Shown here: piece after piece, positions 1 to 7,943 of the stretch
How the letters are laid out: each line of letters starts with the position of its first letter
Position numbering within the stretch: position 1 is the first letter of the stretch
Source: G020350405 sp964513655
GTDB lineage: Bacteria > Planctomycetota > Phycisphaerae > Sedimentisphaerales > Anaerobacaceae
Direction: 5' to 3'
NCBI GenBank assembly: GCA_964513655.1
Contig: CAZENQ010000037.1
Span: 1 to 31,519 of the forward strand
Length of the DNA stretch: 31,519 nucleotides
Notes under the pieces: generated by a model
What the model saw: the letters and a program-made list of their open reading frames with translations, nothing else
Database searches by the model: none
Told to the model about the DNA's origin: nothing
Program-made: the position numbers and the translations under genes

Positions 1-611
1 GGTTTTATCACAGAGATGACCTTCGGCAGTATCTTTTCCAATACATAGTCAGGATTATTGATTTGCTCGTTTTTGAAACCGAGGTGCCCACCAGCTAATG
101 GGCCCTCTACAACCACAGCGTCGGGGACATGAGTGTACCGTTTCTCCCAGGATTTAAATATAATTTTAGCTGCTCTGCCGGAAGATACTATAGGAACAAA
201 CTTAGTAGCGAGTTTTTCCAGTCTATCCAGCGGCAATGTTTTAGGCAGCCTTATTGGAAGTCCCCCACCAAGAAAGAGCATATCTGCGCCTTCATCCACC
301 GCACATTGTATAAGGTCATCAAAATCTGAAAGGGCTACCATTATATTTACACCGATAATGCCGTCCGTCTCGGCCTTTGCCTTTTTTATTTCTTTTTGCA
401 AGGCCCTTTTGTTTGCTTTCATGGAATTTATATGCCAATCAGGCTCAAACTGACCAATTCCGGCAGTAGCAATAACGCCAATACCGCCGGCATTTGCAAC
501 AGTCGAGGCTAAAACCGACAAAGAAATACCTACGCCCATTCCTCCTTGAACAATTGGTATATGAGCTTCCAAATCACCTATTCGCAGTGTTGGCATTTTT
601 TTTGAACTCAT
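1..611 (-). CDS. Nitronate monooxygenase / NPD-like flavoprotein, 5' part only
   Basis: The gene starts at ATG 611-609 and runs off the left edge, leaving 203 N-terminal codons of a protein that usually has about 310-370. Residues 18-30 (IPIVQGGMGVGIS) followed by VANAGGIGVIATAG are the FMN-barrel start typical of the 2-nitropropane dioxygenase / nitronate monooxygenase and FabK-like family. GVNIMVAL (about 87-94), the glycine-rich FLGGGLP (113-119) and AGGHLG (173-178, which contains the family's conserved His) support this. The family oxidises alkyl nitronates with FMN or, in the FabK branch, reduces enoyl-ACP; the missing C-terminus prevents a choice. No good Shine-Dalgarno precedes the ATG. 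It reads away from the broken receiver gene region on the same strand. Family assignment is firm, substrate is not. Confidence 0.88.
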   Translation of the reverse strand, partial: MSSKKMPTLRIGDLEAHIPIVQGGMGVGISLSVLASTVANAGGIGVIATAGIGQFEPDWHINSMKANKRALQKEIKKAKAETDGIIGVNIMVALSDFDDLIQCAVDEGADMLFLGGGLPIRLPKTLPLDRLEKLATKFVPIVSSGRAAKIIFKSWEKRYTHVPDAVVVEGPLAGGHLGFKNEQINNPDYVLEKILPKVISVIK

Positions 612-793
612 GTATTGTTTCAACTAACACTCCATAGCTTGCAAAGTGCCGAGCATTTGAATTTGCCTTGACTATAAGACAATACAGCCCTTTTGGGAAG
701 TTAAAAATATGCGAAAAAATAATCGAAGTCATGAAAAAGTGCTCAAGCAAATGAAGGAAGAGGCTGTACCCTTTTTTAGTTAAGCCTTACAAG

Positions 794-1024
794 CTAACTC
801 CGAATACGATTACGACATTCTCTGGCCTCTGCCGGAAGGTCAACTATTAAATATTTCCTGCCTATTTCCACGGCCTTTTCAAGGGCAGCATCGAGACGCT
901 CAATTACATTTTCCAGTTCGGTCAATTACAATTTAATCTCTTTTTCATCCAGCTCTCGTTTGTCAAGGGCACCTTCTGTCTCTTGAAGATATGCGACGAT
1001 CTCATCAATTTCCGTTTGGTCCAT
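794..1024 (-). pseudogene. Small coiled-coil-like gene interrupted by an in-frame TAA
   Basis: ATG 1024-1022 begins a 32-residue ORF (MDQTEIDEIVAYLQETEGAL...) that stops at TAA 928-926. The same frame stays open for 43 more codons (TELENVIERLDAALEKAVEI...) to TAG 796-794. Both halves are acidic and helix-forming, so they look like one protein of about 75 aa cut by a nonsense codon. The ATG overlaps the 3' end of the preceding receiver-like gene by 20 nt, as in a translationally coupled pair. Alternatively a TTG directly after the TAA (925-923) could start a separate 43-aa ORF, but its ribosome-binding site is poor. I do not recognise the family. Confidence 0.45.
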
Positions 1025-1403
1025 TATTTCCTGGCTCTTTTTTCACTTCCGCAATTTTATCACGCAATTCCTTCTCATTAAATGGGGTTATGATAAACGT
1101 TGCATTTCCCATACGCTCAACGGCAGAACCTTGGGTTATCTCATATCGATTGATAGCGAGTAATATTGGTGCTGCCGAACTCTCAGGGGAATTCCGAAGT
1201 TGCTCACATATGGCCCGCGTATTATTCTGGTTCTTTCGGGCATATACGATAATCAGTTGTGCTGTCGTGGGTATTGAAGAGACCTCTGTTTCCTCATCGT
1301 TCAAAGGTGCGGCCACGCACTGTCAATCTGAAAGGCACTGCTTGACGTGGTCATATTCTTCAGGAGCAGCCCCTACAACGATTGCCATAGAACCATCTGT
1401 CAT
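1005..1403 (-). pseudogene. Degenerate response-regulator receiver domain with in-frame TGA
   Basis: From ATG 1403-1401 the frame encodes MTDGSMAIVVGAAPEEYDHV and six more residues, then TGA (1325-1323), and reopens as QCVAAPLNDEE... to a stop at 1007-1005. The second part has the late receiver pattern: ICEQLRNSPES, then APILLAINRYE, then FIITPFNEKELRDKIAEV, matching the alpha3-beta4 and beta5-alpha5 parts of CheY-like domains. The usual phosphoacceptor Asp after beta3 appears replaced (LIIVYA where LVLLD is expected), so even an intact copy may be a pseudo-receiver. The TGA lies where a TGG Trp codon would fit (SD-W-QC), one substitution away. A 103-aa product from GTG 1316 is possible but would lack beta1-alpha1. 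A well-formed promoter precedes it, so decay may be recent, or the stop may be a sequencing error. Confidence 0.55.
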
Positions 1404-1441
1404 AACTTCTATCTTACAATCAAGACCTCTAAGGTGGGATA

Positions 1442-1470
1442 GTTATACACCTATTCTACCTGTCAGTCAA
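1442..1470 (-). promoter_or_regulatory. Sigma70-type promoter for the receiver-like gene
   Basis: On the minus strand TTGACT (1470-1465) is followed after 17 nt by TATAAC (1447-1442). The predicted start site is near 1435, about 32 nt before ATG 1403. Five of six bases match consensus in each hexamer, with ideal spacing. The rest of 1404-1640 shows no gene. Confidence 0.6.
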
Positions 1471-1640
1471 TAAATAGTTGGTTCAATACTTGACGGCTTT
1501 CGACTGCCGCGAGGTGTAGGTGGTCTCGGCTGGCAACAACACGACCGCCTTAGCTGACTTGAAATTTGAGACACGGTTTCCGTACCACTTTCTTGTAGGG
1601 TAAAAGGGGATTTGTGGTTTTCACGATATGATATTCAGCT

Positions 1641-1844
1641 TCAGCAGGGCCGTACTTTGATCGCACAAGGACGGTCCTTTTCGCCTTTTCCAATCTCGTA
1701 TTCGACCTTCTGGCCTTCATCAAGGGATGTTCTACCCTCCCGGATTTCAGAGTGATGGACAAATAAATCGTCGCTGCCATCGTCGGGAACGATAAAACCG
1801 TACCCTTTCCTTTCGTTGAACCATTTTACTGTGCCTGTATTCAC
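1641..1844 (-). CDS. csp: Cold-shock protein, CspA family (67 aa)
   Basis: A complete single cold-shock domain of 67 aa. It carries the RNP1-like KGYGFIVPD (about residues 13-21) and RNP2-like DLFVHHSEI (26-34), preceded by GTVKWFNERK. Proteins of this family bind single-stranded nucleic acid in the cytoplasm, melt RNA structure and assist translation or transcription antitermination. The start codon is GTG 1844-1842 with a strong Shine-Dalgarno AAGGAG (1858-1853), 8 nt away. The gene is monocistronic in appearance: the Nudix gene upstream ends 248 nt away and the receiver remnant is downstream. The leader of about 100 nt can form two tandem hairpins, described separately. Family assignment is certain; whether it is cold-induced or constitutive is unknown. 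Confidence 0.96.
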   Translation of the reverse strand: MNTGTVKWFNERKGYGFIVPDDGSDDLFVHHSEIREGRTSLDEGQKVEYEIGKGEKDRPCAIKVRPC

Positions 1845-1903
1845 GTGTTCTTCTCCTTAGGCCTTCGTACCGGCCTATCATACAAGATTCTCATTTTATT
1901 ATT

Positions 1904-1940
1904 GAGGGTGCGCCCTCGAGGAGTTAAGGAATACTCCTCG
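1904..1940 (-). promoter_or_regulatory. Two tandem hairpins in the csp leader
   Basis: In the transcript CGAGGAGT (1940-1933) pairs perfectly with ACTCCTCG (1924-1917) around an 8-nt loop, ATTCCTTA. GAGGG (1917-1913) then pairs with CCCTC (1908-1904) around a 4-nt loop. The first loop contains TCCTTA, exactly complementary to TAAGGA (1859-1854) in the csp Shine-Dalgarno. Pairing is seen in sequence; a regulatory role is inference. Confidence 0.5.
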
Positions 1941-1951
1941 TAGGACGTGTC

Positions 1952-1980
1952 ATTAGAGCAGAAGAGAAAGCAAAAGTAAA
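1952..1980 (-). promoter_or_regulatory. Candidate csp promoter
   Basis: On the minus strand TTTACT (1980-1975), 17 nt, TCTAAT (1957-1952). The predicted start near 1945 would put the first leader hairpin almost at the RNA 5' end. The -35 is only a partial match. Confidence 0.35.
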
Positions 1981-2091
1981 CAAATATATAAAATATTTTG
2001 GCCGAGCTTGCCTGTAGTTCGTAGATTTTTGCTATGCGTTCTCGGCGTTCTGCGATAAAAATACGCGGTAGAAAACGAAAAGGCAGAAGTC

Positions 2092-2547
2092 TTAAATTAT
2101 CGTTTTTAGCTTTTCAATAGCAAACTTGGCTATCTTCTCGTGGTCAAATGCCATATCCTTAGGCAATCTTTCTATATCGAACCATCGTGCATCTGCTGCG
2201 TCATCACCAGCTCTTATCTGGTTCAGCCCCTTTTTCGCAATGCCCATGAATGCAATTGTGATTTGTCTGCCCCTCGGGTCACGACCAACAGTGCCAAATG
2301 TGTGCATCTGTTCCAGAGACACATTTACCAAACCAGTCTCCTCCGCCAGTTCTCTGGCTGCGGCGTCTTCAAGCTCTTCGGCCATGCCCACAAATCCCCC
2401 TGGCACAGCCCATTTGCCTTTGAATGGGTCATTCCTCCGTTTGACCAATAGCAGTTTGGCTTTATTTCGGAAAAAGCCAAAGACAACGGCATCGACGGTG
2501 ACCATCGGCCTTGGCCACTCATAAATATATTTGCCTCTTTTGGCCAT
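2092..2547 (-). CDS. Nudix hydrolase, ADP-ribose pyrophosphatase-like (151 aa)
   Basis: The full Nudix box GX5EX7REUXEEXGU is present at residues 51-73 (GFVGMAEE...RELAEETGL), with the Mg-binding REXXEE glutamates intact. The preceding WAVPGG and KAKLLLVKRR are typical of the fold, and the N-terminal YEWPRPMVTVDAVVF resembles the ADP-ribose/NADH pyrophosphatase-like branch. Such enzymes hydrolyse nucleoside diphosphates linked to another moiety; the substrate cannot be read from sequence. I chose ATG 2547 because AGGTGG lies 11 nt upstream; a GTG at 2562 would add five residues but overlaps that site. No NrtR-like DNA-binding tail is present. It is divergent from the glycosyltransferase at 2666, with about 118 nt between the two starts. 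Confidence 0.92.
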   Translation of the reverse strand: MAKRGKYIYEWPRPMVTVDAVVFGFFRNKAKLLLVKRRNDPFKGKWAVPGGFVGMAEELEDAAARELAEETGLVNVSLEQMHTFGTVGRDPRGRQITIAFMGIAKKGLNQIRAGDDAADARWFDIERLPKDMAFDHEKIAKFAIEKLKTII

Positions 2548-2627
2548 AGTATGTGAAACCACCTTTTGTCAATTATCGACGGATAACTGGTAATTTAGTG
2601 AGTCAGTAATCGATAATCAATAATCAA

Positions 2628-2656
2628 TTGCTCAAAATCTCCGTTTTGCTTACAAT
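2628..2656 (+). promoter_or_regulatory. Promoter abutting the GT9 gene
   Basis: TTGCTC (2628-2633), 17 nt, TACAAT (2651-2656). Transcription would start about 2663, only 3 nt before the ATG at 2666, and no Shine-Dalgarno is visible, so the mRNA may be leaderless. Confidence 0.5.
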
Positions 2657-2665
2657 TGTCCCGTT

Positions 2666-3703
2666 ATGTCGGAAGATTTCAAAAACATCCTTTTGATCAA
2701 GCCCAGCTCACTGGGTGATGTCGTGCAGGCTTTGCCGGCACTTTCTGCCTTGCACAGGCGTTTTCCTGCCGCCAAGATTAGCTGGCTTATTCGACCGGAG
2801 TTTGCAGCACTTGTTGAAAATCATCCTCATTTAACCGAAACAGTCCTTTTTGACCGCAGATTTCTCGGCAAGGCCTGGTTTCATCCGCGTGCGTTGTTTT
2901 GCCTGCTGTCACTTATCCGGCGACTTCGCCGTAGTCAATTCGATCTCGTAATCGACTTGCAGGGCCTTTGCAGAACCGCTTGCTTGGGTTGGCTGTCAGG
3001 CTGCAAAAAACGCTTCGGAATGGCAGACGCTAGGGAATTCGCACCTATCTTTTACACACACAAAATCGAACAGGATGAGGATTGTGTTCATGTGGTTGAT
3101 TACTACTTAAAGATAGTGTGGTCTGCGGGTGCTTCCGAGACAGAAGTCCAGTTTTTGTTGCCGGTTAACTCCAACGCTGCTGATTCGGTCAACAAGTTGC
3201 TGGAGAGTCACGGCATTAAGCCTGACAACTATGTGGTTTTTGTGCCGGGGTCCGCGCACAAGTCAAAGTGCTGGCCGGCGTGCAACTTTGCGTCTTTGGC
3301 AGAAAAGATGGCAGCAAAGTTTAGGCTTTCAATCATTTTAGTTGGTACAGGGCCTGAGAGGCTTATCACCGAAGAGATTGTATCGGCCTCAAATGTCAAG
3401 GTGACGGATTTTACGGGCTTGACGACTCTGCCCGAACTGGTGGCTTTGTTTAAGGGAGCGAGGGTTGTGGTGAGCAATGATACCGGCCCGGGTCACATAG
3501 CGGCCGCCTTAGGGACACCTTTGGTCATGATTTTTGGGCCGTCGAATCCTATCAGGCTTTTTCCGTATGGCAGAGCTAAAACGCTGGTAGCGGTCGACCC
3601 CTTCGGCAGGGGGCTTAAATTACAGAGCAGCGACCCGGCCCATGCAATAGATGCCATTACCGTCGATGAGGTTTACAGAAAAGTGTGTGAGCAGATAGGT
3701 TAG
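2666..3703 (+). CDS. Family 9 glycosyltransferase, heptosyltransferase-like (WaaC/WaaF)
   Basis: A 345-aa protein of normal length for glycosyltransferase family 9. The N-terminal ILLIKPSSLGDVVQALPAL (about 8-26) is the family's first Rossmann strand and loop with the conserved GD; FDLVIDLQG (about 91-99) follows. In the C-terminal half VPGSAHKSKCWP (about 193-204), DFTGLTTLPEL and SNDTGPGHIAAALGTP (about 269-284) form the ADP-sugar site, ending in IFGPSNP. These enzymes add heptose or a related sugar to lipid A core at the inner face of the cytoplasmic membrane, so it suggests an LPS-like outer membrane. No other LPS gene is adjacent, and the exact sugar is unknown. The gene converges on ileS with 19 nt between stops. 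Confidence 0.92.
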   Translation: MSEDFKNILLIKPSSLGDVVQALPALSALHRRFPAAKISWLIRPEFAALVENHPHLTETVLFDRRFLGKAWFHPRALFCLLSLIRRLRRSQFDLVIDLQGLCRTACLGWLSGCKKRFGMADAREFAPIFYTHKIEQDEDCVHVVDYYLKIVWSAGASETEVQFLLPVNSNAADSVNKLLESHGIKPDNYVVFVPGSAHKSKCWPACNFASLAEKMAAKFRLSIILVGTGPERLITEEIVSASNVKVTDFTGLTTLPELVALFKGARVVVSNDTGPGHIAAALGTPLVMIFGPSNPIRLFPYGRAKTLVAVDPFGRGLKLQSSDPAHAIDAITVDEVYRKVCEQIG

Positions 3704-3722
3704 TACCTTATACAGCTTTTTA

Positions 3723-6596
3723 CTATCTGCTATTGATTACTTCAATGCATCGCTCACATAAATCGGGGAGCTCGCTGTTGGCGCCAACACTTGGCCAGTA
3801 GTTCCAGCATCGCTGACATTTTTGATAACTGCTTTTGTCGGCTGCAACTGCCGTCTGCCCCGCAGCTTTCTGCATCTTTACTTCGCTGACAATACAAAGT
3901 GCCGCGAATTGCTCAGGTCCAAACTCGTTTAGGATTGCTGCAGGTTCTTTATCTCCACAGCGGATAGTCACACTTGCTTCTTGGTTACTCGCAATCTTTT
4001 TCTCCTGCCTCAGACCCTCTAAAACTCTCAGAACTTCATCGCGTAGGGCCATTATCTTCTCCCATTTCGGCTCCTGCCTTTGCCAGTCTATTGACTCGTC
4101 GACTTTTGGTATCTCGGCAAGATGTACACTTTCAACTGCCTGCGGCCCAAACTTCATTGCTGCCCAAGCCTCTTCTGCGGTGTGCACCAATACAGGGGCC
4201 AACATTCGAACCAGGCAGTCCAATATCCTGCACATCGCCGTCTGGCCGCTTCGCCGAGACAAACTATCTGTTTCGTCACAGTACATCCTGTCTTTGAGCA
4301 CATCCATATAGATACTGCTCATCTCGACCGTGCAGAAGTTGTAAATAAGCGAAAAAACTCTATGAAAGACAAAGTTCTCGTAAGCTTGCGTCACGTTCGC
4401 AATCAGCTTCTGCAACTGCTCCATTGCCCACTTGTCAATCTCGAACATATCTTCGTATGGAACAGCCTGCTGATTCGGGTCAAAATCATCGATGTTGCCC
4501 AGTAGATATCTGAGCGTGTTTCTGATTTTCCTGTAGGCGTCCTGCGTCCGTCCTATTAATTCGTCATTGCACCGTATATCTTCCTGATAATTTACACTCG
4601 CCACCCACAGCCGTAAAATATCCGAACCGTATTTTGCCACTTCTTCCTGAGCGCTGACGTAGTTGCCCAGCGATTTCGACTGCTTCATCCCCTTCTCGTC
4701 AACAGTAAAGCCATGGGTTAGAACGGCCTTGAAGGGTTCTTTTCCGGTTACTCCCAGTGCCGGCAGAAGTGACAGTTGAAACCATCCACGGTGCTGGTCT
4801 GAGCCTTCCAGGTACAAATCGACAGGCACGGGCCAGCCTGCTTCTTTCACACACACACAGTACCAGCTGCAGCCTGCCTCAAACCACACATCAAAGATAT
4901 TCTCTTCTTTTTCCAGGTCGTCAAAATCAAATCCTTCCGGCAGCTGGAAATCCTCACCCAAAATCTGCCGGGGTGAATCGGTAAACCAACTGTCCGAGCC
5001 TTTCCTGGCGATATACTTGGATACGGCTAATACAGACTCTTTTGTAAGCAGGGCTTCGCCTTCTGAATTTACAAAAACCGGCAGTGGCAGCCCCCAGCTC
5101 CTCTGTCTGCTTATGCACCAGTCGGGCCTGAGTGCCAGCATCCCCTCAATCCTCTTTTGGCCCCACGCAGGAATCCATTTTACATTTCCGACCCGCTCCA
5201 GAGACAAGTCACGGAGGCTTTTTCCCACGCCCGGCAACTCCTTGTCAACACCGATAAACCATTGCTCCGTAGCCCTGAATATAACCGGAATTTTGCTGCG
5301 CCAGCAGTGAGGATAGCTGTGCACAATCTCATCCTGCGCAAAAAGCAGTCCCTTTTCTGCCAAGTCCTTATTTACGACAGCATCAACCTCAAGGACGTTT
5401 TTTCCCCGAAGCCAATCCGGCACAGTATCATCATAACAACCATTGTCCAGCACAGGCGAATAGACTTCCAAATCATACTGCATCCCGGATACAAAGTCCT
5501 CAAGACCATGTCCCGGCGCAATATGGACAAGTCCTGTGCCGTCTTCAGTGGTAACGTACTCGGCACAGATTACCATATAGGCGTCCTTTTCCGTCGGATT
5601 GTTCTCCACAAACGGATGCAGATATCGCAGGCCTTCAAGCTCTCTGCCTCGGACTTTACATTCACCGACGGTATATTGTCCTTGCTGTAAGCCGCCCGCG
5701 GCAACCGCCGCCTCGACTCGCTCAGTTACCAATACTGAGACAAACTTGTTGCCGTTCTTTTCATACCTTATCGCCGTATAATCGAGATGGGGATGCACCG
5801 CCACTGCCAGATTAGCCGCAAGCGTCCAGGGTGTGGTCGTCCATATCATAAGGCATACCTTTGTGTCCTCAGCATCGCTTTGCTCAACCAAACCGAGTTC
5901 CACCAATCGCCCAACGCTTTCTTTGGCAACGGGAAAATTGACGAAGATGCTCGGTGATGAAATATCCTTATATTCCAGTTCCGCCTCGGCCAGGGCCGTC
6001 TCACATCCAACCGACCAGTGAATTGGCTTTAACTGCTTGTAAACCAGTCCCTTCCTGACCAATTCTGCAAATACCTCTAAAATCCCCGCCTCATATTGTG
6101 GCTTGAACGTAAGATAGGGCTTCTCAAAATCGCCGAATATCCCCAGTTCTTGAAACTGCCTGCTTTGCACCTTGACATATTTGCTCGCGTATTTCTTGCA
6201 CTCCTTGCGGATATCGAGCTTGGCTCTGTCCCGCATCTTATCACCGAGTTCTCCAACGACCTTCGACTCAATCGGCAGGCCGTGACAGTCCCAGCCCGGC
6301 ACGTACGGCGCATCAAAGCCCGTCATAGTCTTGTACTTAACGACAAAATCCTTGAGGACCTTGTTTATAACGGTTCCCATATGAATATCACCGTTGGCAT
6401 AAGGTGGCCCATCGTGAAGTATATATAAGGGAGCACCCTTGCGCCCCTTTCTTATCTTGCCGTAGATATCCATCTTCCTCCATTCCTTGCGCAGCTGCGG
6501 CTCACGCTGCACCAGGTTGGCCTTCATCGAAAAACTTGTCTTCGGCAGATTCAACGTATCCTGGTAACCCTTACTTTTCTTGTCCTTATCCGACAT
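3723..6596 (-). CDS. ileS: Isoleucyl-tRNA synthetase
   Basis: A 957-aa class I synthetase charging tRNA-Ile in the cytoplasm. The HIGH-type motif is PPYANGDIHMGT (about 64-75) and the KMSKS-type motif is MKQSKSLGN (about 637-645). GWDCHGLPIE (about 101-110) and WTTTPWTL in the CP1 editing domain mark it as IleRS, and EGSDQHRGWFQ is the family's catalytic-core signature. The C-terminus has CQRCWNYW followed by CERC, the zinc-binding bacterial-type tail. The start is ATG 6596 with AAGGA 8 nt upstream; a TTG directly before it is less likely. The methyltransferase gene ends 82 nt upstream on the same strand, so the two may be co-transcribed. No T-box-like leader is evident in that gap. Confidence 0.98.
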   Translation of the reverse strand: MSDKDKKSKGYQDTLNLPKTSFSMKANLVQREPQLRKEWRKMDIYGKIRKGRKGAPLYILHDGPPYANGDIHMGTVINKVLKDFVVKYKTMTGFDAPYVPGWDCHGLPIESKVVGELGDKMRDRAKLDIRKECKKYASKYVKVQSRQFQELGIFGDFEKPYLTFKPQYEAGILEVFAELVRKGLVYKQLKPIHWSVGCETALAEAELEYKDISSPSIFVNFPVAKESVGRLVELGLVEQSDAEDTKVCLMIWTTTPWTLAANLAVAVHPHLDYTAIRYEKNGNKFVSVLVTERVEAAVAAGGLQQGQYTVGECKVRGRELEGLRYLHPFVENNPTEKDAYMVICAEYVTTEDGTGLVHIAPGHGLEDFVSGMQYDLEVYSPVLDNGCYDDTVPDWLRGKNVLEVDAVVNKDLAEKGLLFAQDEIVHSYPHCWRSKIPVIFRATEQWFIGVDKELPGVGKSLRDLSLERVGNVKWIPAWGQKRIEGMLALRPDWCISRQRSWGLPLPVFVNSEGEALLTKESVLAVSKYIARKGSDSWFTDSPRQILGEDFQLPEGFDFDDLEKEENIFDVWFEAGCSWYCVCVKEAGWPVPVDLYLEGSDQHRGWFQLSLLPALGVTGKEPFKAVLTHGFTVDEKGMKQSKSLGNYVSAQEEVAKYGSDILRLWVASVNYQEDIRCNDELIGRTQDAYRKIRNTLRYLLGNIDDFDPNQQAVPYEDMFEIDKWAMEQLQKLIANVTQAYENFVFHRVFSLIYNFCTVEMSSIYMDVLKDRMYCDETDSLSRRSGQTAMCRILDCLVRMLAPVLVHTAEEAWAAMKFGPQAVESVHLAEIPKVDESIDWQRQEPKWEKIMALRDEVLRVLEGLRQEKKIASNQEASVTIRCGDKEPAAILNEFGPEQFAALCIVSEVKMQKAAGQTAVAADKSSYQKCQRCWNYWPSVGANSELPDLCERCIEVINSR

Positions 6597-6678
6597 CAAA
6601 CAAATCCTTAAATAATATTGAACTTGTTATCCTAAAATACAACAGCGGCCCTTGTCAAGCATACCGCCCTTTTTTGAT

Positions 6679-7434
6679 TTACTTATGTGCAACCACAACT
6701 AATCTTTTTGCATTCTGGTCGTACGGCGAGCCGCTAAAATCACCATAGACATCCACCTGCCCGAATCCGCACCTTTTCAGCATCTCACTAAGCTGGGCCG
6801 CCGAATAAAGCCTTAGAGAAAATCTACACTCATCACGCCTGCCGTCCTTGAGTATAATCCAGCGGCTATCCACCGAGCCCCAGTTGTCACGAATCTTTTC
6901 TTCTTCCAAAACGATAATGCCGTCTTCTTCCCGCCACCTTCTTTCCTGGAAGATTCGCGCTAATACTTCTTTTCCCACAATGTCTATTAGTAATTTGCCG
7001 CCGTCTTTGAGCGATTTATATATATTTTCCAATACCCGCTTGTCATCCGCCGCATCTTCGAAGTATCCGAATGATGTCGATACGTTTATCACAACATCGA
7101 AGGCTTTCGGCTCGCAGAAGCTTCTCATATCCTCCTGTACAAACCGAACGTTTAGTCCTTCAGCTTCTGCCTTCTTCTTGGCTTGTTCAAGGTACAGGGC
7201 GGTCCTGTCCACGCCCGTTACATTCAACCCCCGGCGTGCCAATTCCAGGCTGTGCCTGCCCACACCACAGCACAAGTCACATATGCTTACGCCCGGCTGT
7301 AATTCCAGTAGCGATACTATCTGCTCAACTTCTTCTTTTGACGACAGCATACGTTCGCTTGTGAACAGCGAGGGCCCAACCGTCTCCCAGAAACCATCCT
7401 GTTCATACCATAATTTTTCCTTTGCCTTGTCCAT
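6679..7434 (-). CDS. Class I SAM-dependent methyltransferase (251 aa)
   Basis: Motif I is ICDLCCGVGRHSLELARRG (roughly residues 51-69), followed by the acidic end of strand 2 in VTGVDRT, the FVQEDMRSF strand 3 and FDVVINVSTSFGYF as motif IV, all in Rossmann methyltransferase order. The C-terminal part has FSLRLYSAAQLSEMLKRCGF, a helix-strand pattern common in small-molecule methyltransferases; the target cannot be told. The start is ATG 7434 with AAAGGAAA just upstream; a TTG 36 nt earlier lies inside a hairpin and is rejected. A strong terminator-like hairpin sits 24 nt before the ATG, so expression may be attenuated. ileS follows 82 nt downstream. Confidence 0.9.
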   Translation of the reverse strand: MDKAKEKLWYEQDGFWETVGPSLFTSERMLSSKEEVEQIVSLLELQPGVSICDLCCGVGRHSLELARRGLNVTGVDRTALYLEQAKKKAEAEGLNVRFVQEDMRSFCEPKAFDVVINVSTSFGYFEDAADDKRVLENIYKSLKDGGKLLIDIVGKEVLARIFQERRWREEDGIIVLEEEKIRDNWGSVDSRWIILKDGRRDECRFSLRLYSAAQLSEMLKRCGFGQVDVYGDFSGSPYDQNAKRLVVVAHK

Positions 7435-7457
7435 AATTTTTCCTTTTTTGCCAACAA

Positions 7458-7494
7458 AAAAGCCTTCCAAAGTTAGCTGCTCTGGAAGGCTTTT
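7458..7494 (-). terminator. Intrinsic terminator-like hairpin in the methyltransferase leader
   Basis: A perfect 12-bp inverted repeat: AAAAGCCTTCCA (7458-7469) and TGGAAGGCTTTT (7483-7494) around 13 nt. In the minus-strand RNA the stem is followed by six U residues. No gene lies upstream on this strand within 449 nt, so it is either an attenuator of the methyltransferase or the end of an unseen small RNA. Confidence 0.6.
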
Positions 7495-7673
7495 AATACG
7501 CTAAATATAGCTTTCTCAGGGCAGCTTGAGCTTGTCCGCAATAATCATGATAATCACATTATTTATGATAATATTCATAATATTCAAACCGAGGAAATAT
7601 AGTTAAATAATCACCGACAGTATTTACTATAATAGTCGGCCAATGTCAAGCCTCAATTTAAAAAAATGTATAA

Positions 7674-7694
7674 ATAGGTCAATTTTTGACCTAT
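7674..7694. repeat. Perfect 9-bp palindrome with 3-nt centre
   Basis: ATAGGTCAA (7674-7682), TTT, TTGACCTAT (7686-7694). It is symmetrical and lacks a T-run on either side, which fits a dimeric-repressor operator better than a terminator. It sits about 150 nt upstream of the predicted promoter at 7821, and no regulator gene is in the window. Confidence 0.45.
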
Positions 7695-7820
7695 CATTGC
7701 TAGAGTTTCCTTGTCTGGTGCATTACCGCGGGTGCTTCCACACTGATGAAGATGTAATTCTGTCTCACTTTTTCTCAATCCCTGATGACTAACCGCCGAT
7801 TAAACGAGCAGCAAAAGCTT

Positions 7821-7848
7821 TTGCACTTGACCGAAAAAAGCCTATACT
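7821..7848 (+). promoter_or_regulatory. Promoter for the fused spermidine-synthase-like gene
   Basis: TTGCAC (7821-7826), 16 nt, TATACT (7843-7848). The predicted start near 7855 leaves a leader of about 90 nt before GTG 7944. Confidence 0.45.
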
Positions 7849-7943
7849 ATTTGCCAATTATGTTGGCATATTTGTAAACAGAGAGGTCGTCGTCAGACTT
7901 TAGCTGTTGTAGGTCTTATGCTGCAGAACAGTGAGGACAGGAA

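Larger units (their letters stand above)
7495..7943. other. AT-rich non-coding region between divergent transcription units
   Basis: No supported gene. It contains a 9-bp tandem repeat ATAATATTC (7568-7585), a CCGAC/GTCGG dyad (7614-7618 and 7635-7639), the palindrome at 7674-7694 and the promoter at 7821-7848. The AT content of 7540-7680 is well above that of the flanking genes. Confidence 0.6.

Noticed and set aside
709..783. 24-codon ORF starting MRKNNRSHEKV
   Set aside because: It is too short, with no ribosome site or family resemblance.
1323..1325. TGA recoded as Trp or selenocysteine
   Set aside because: The other genes read through normally with no internal TGA, no SECIS-like hairpin was evident, and the neighbouring gene also has a TAA, which fits decay.
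991..1473. 160-aa plus-strand ORF opposite the receiver remnant
   Set aside because: It has no recognisable domain, while the minus strand shows receiver motifs and a promoter.
3835..4311. 158-aa plus-strand ORF opposite ileS
   Set aside because: It is an antisense shadow of a certain gene, without motifs.
7516..7548. 10-codon leader peptide MIIADKLKLP before the methyltransferase hairpin
   Set aside because: No ribosome-binding site and no run of a single amino acid that would indicate attenuation by a tRNA; kept only as a note.
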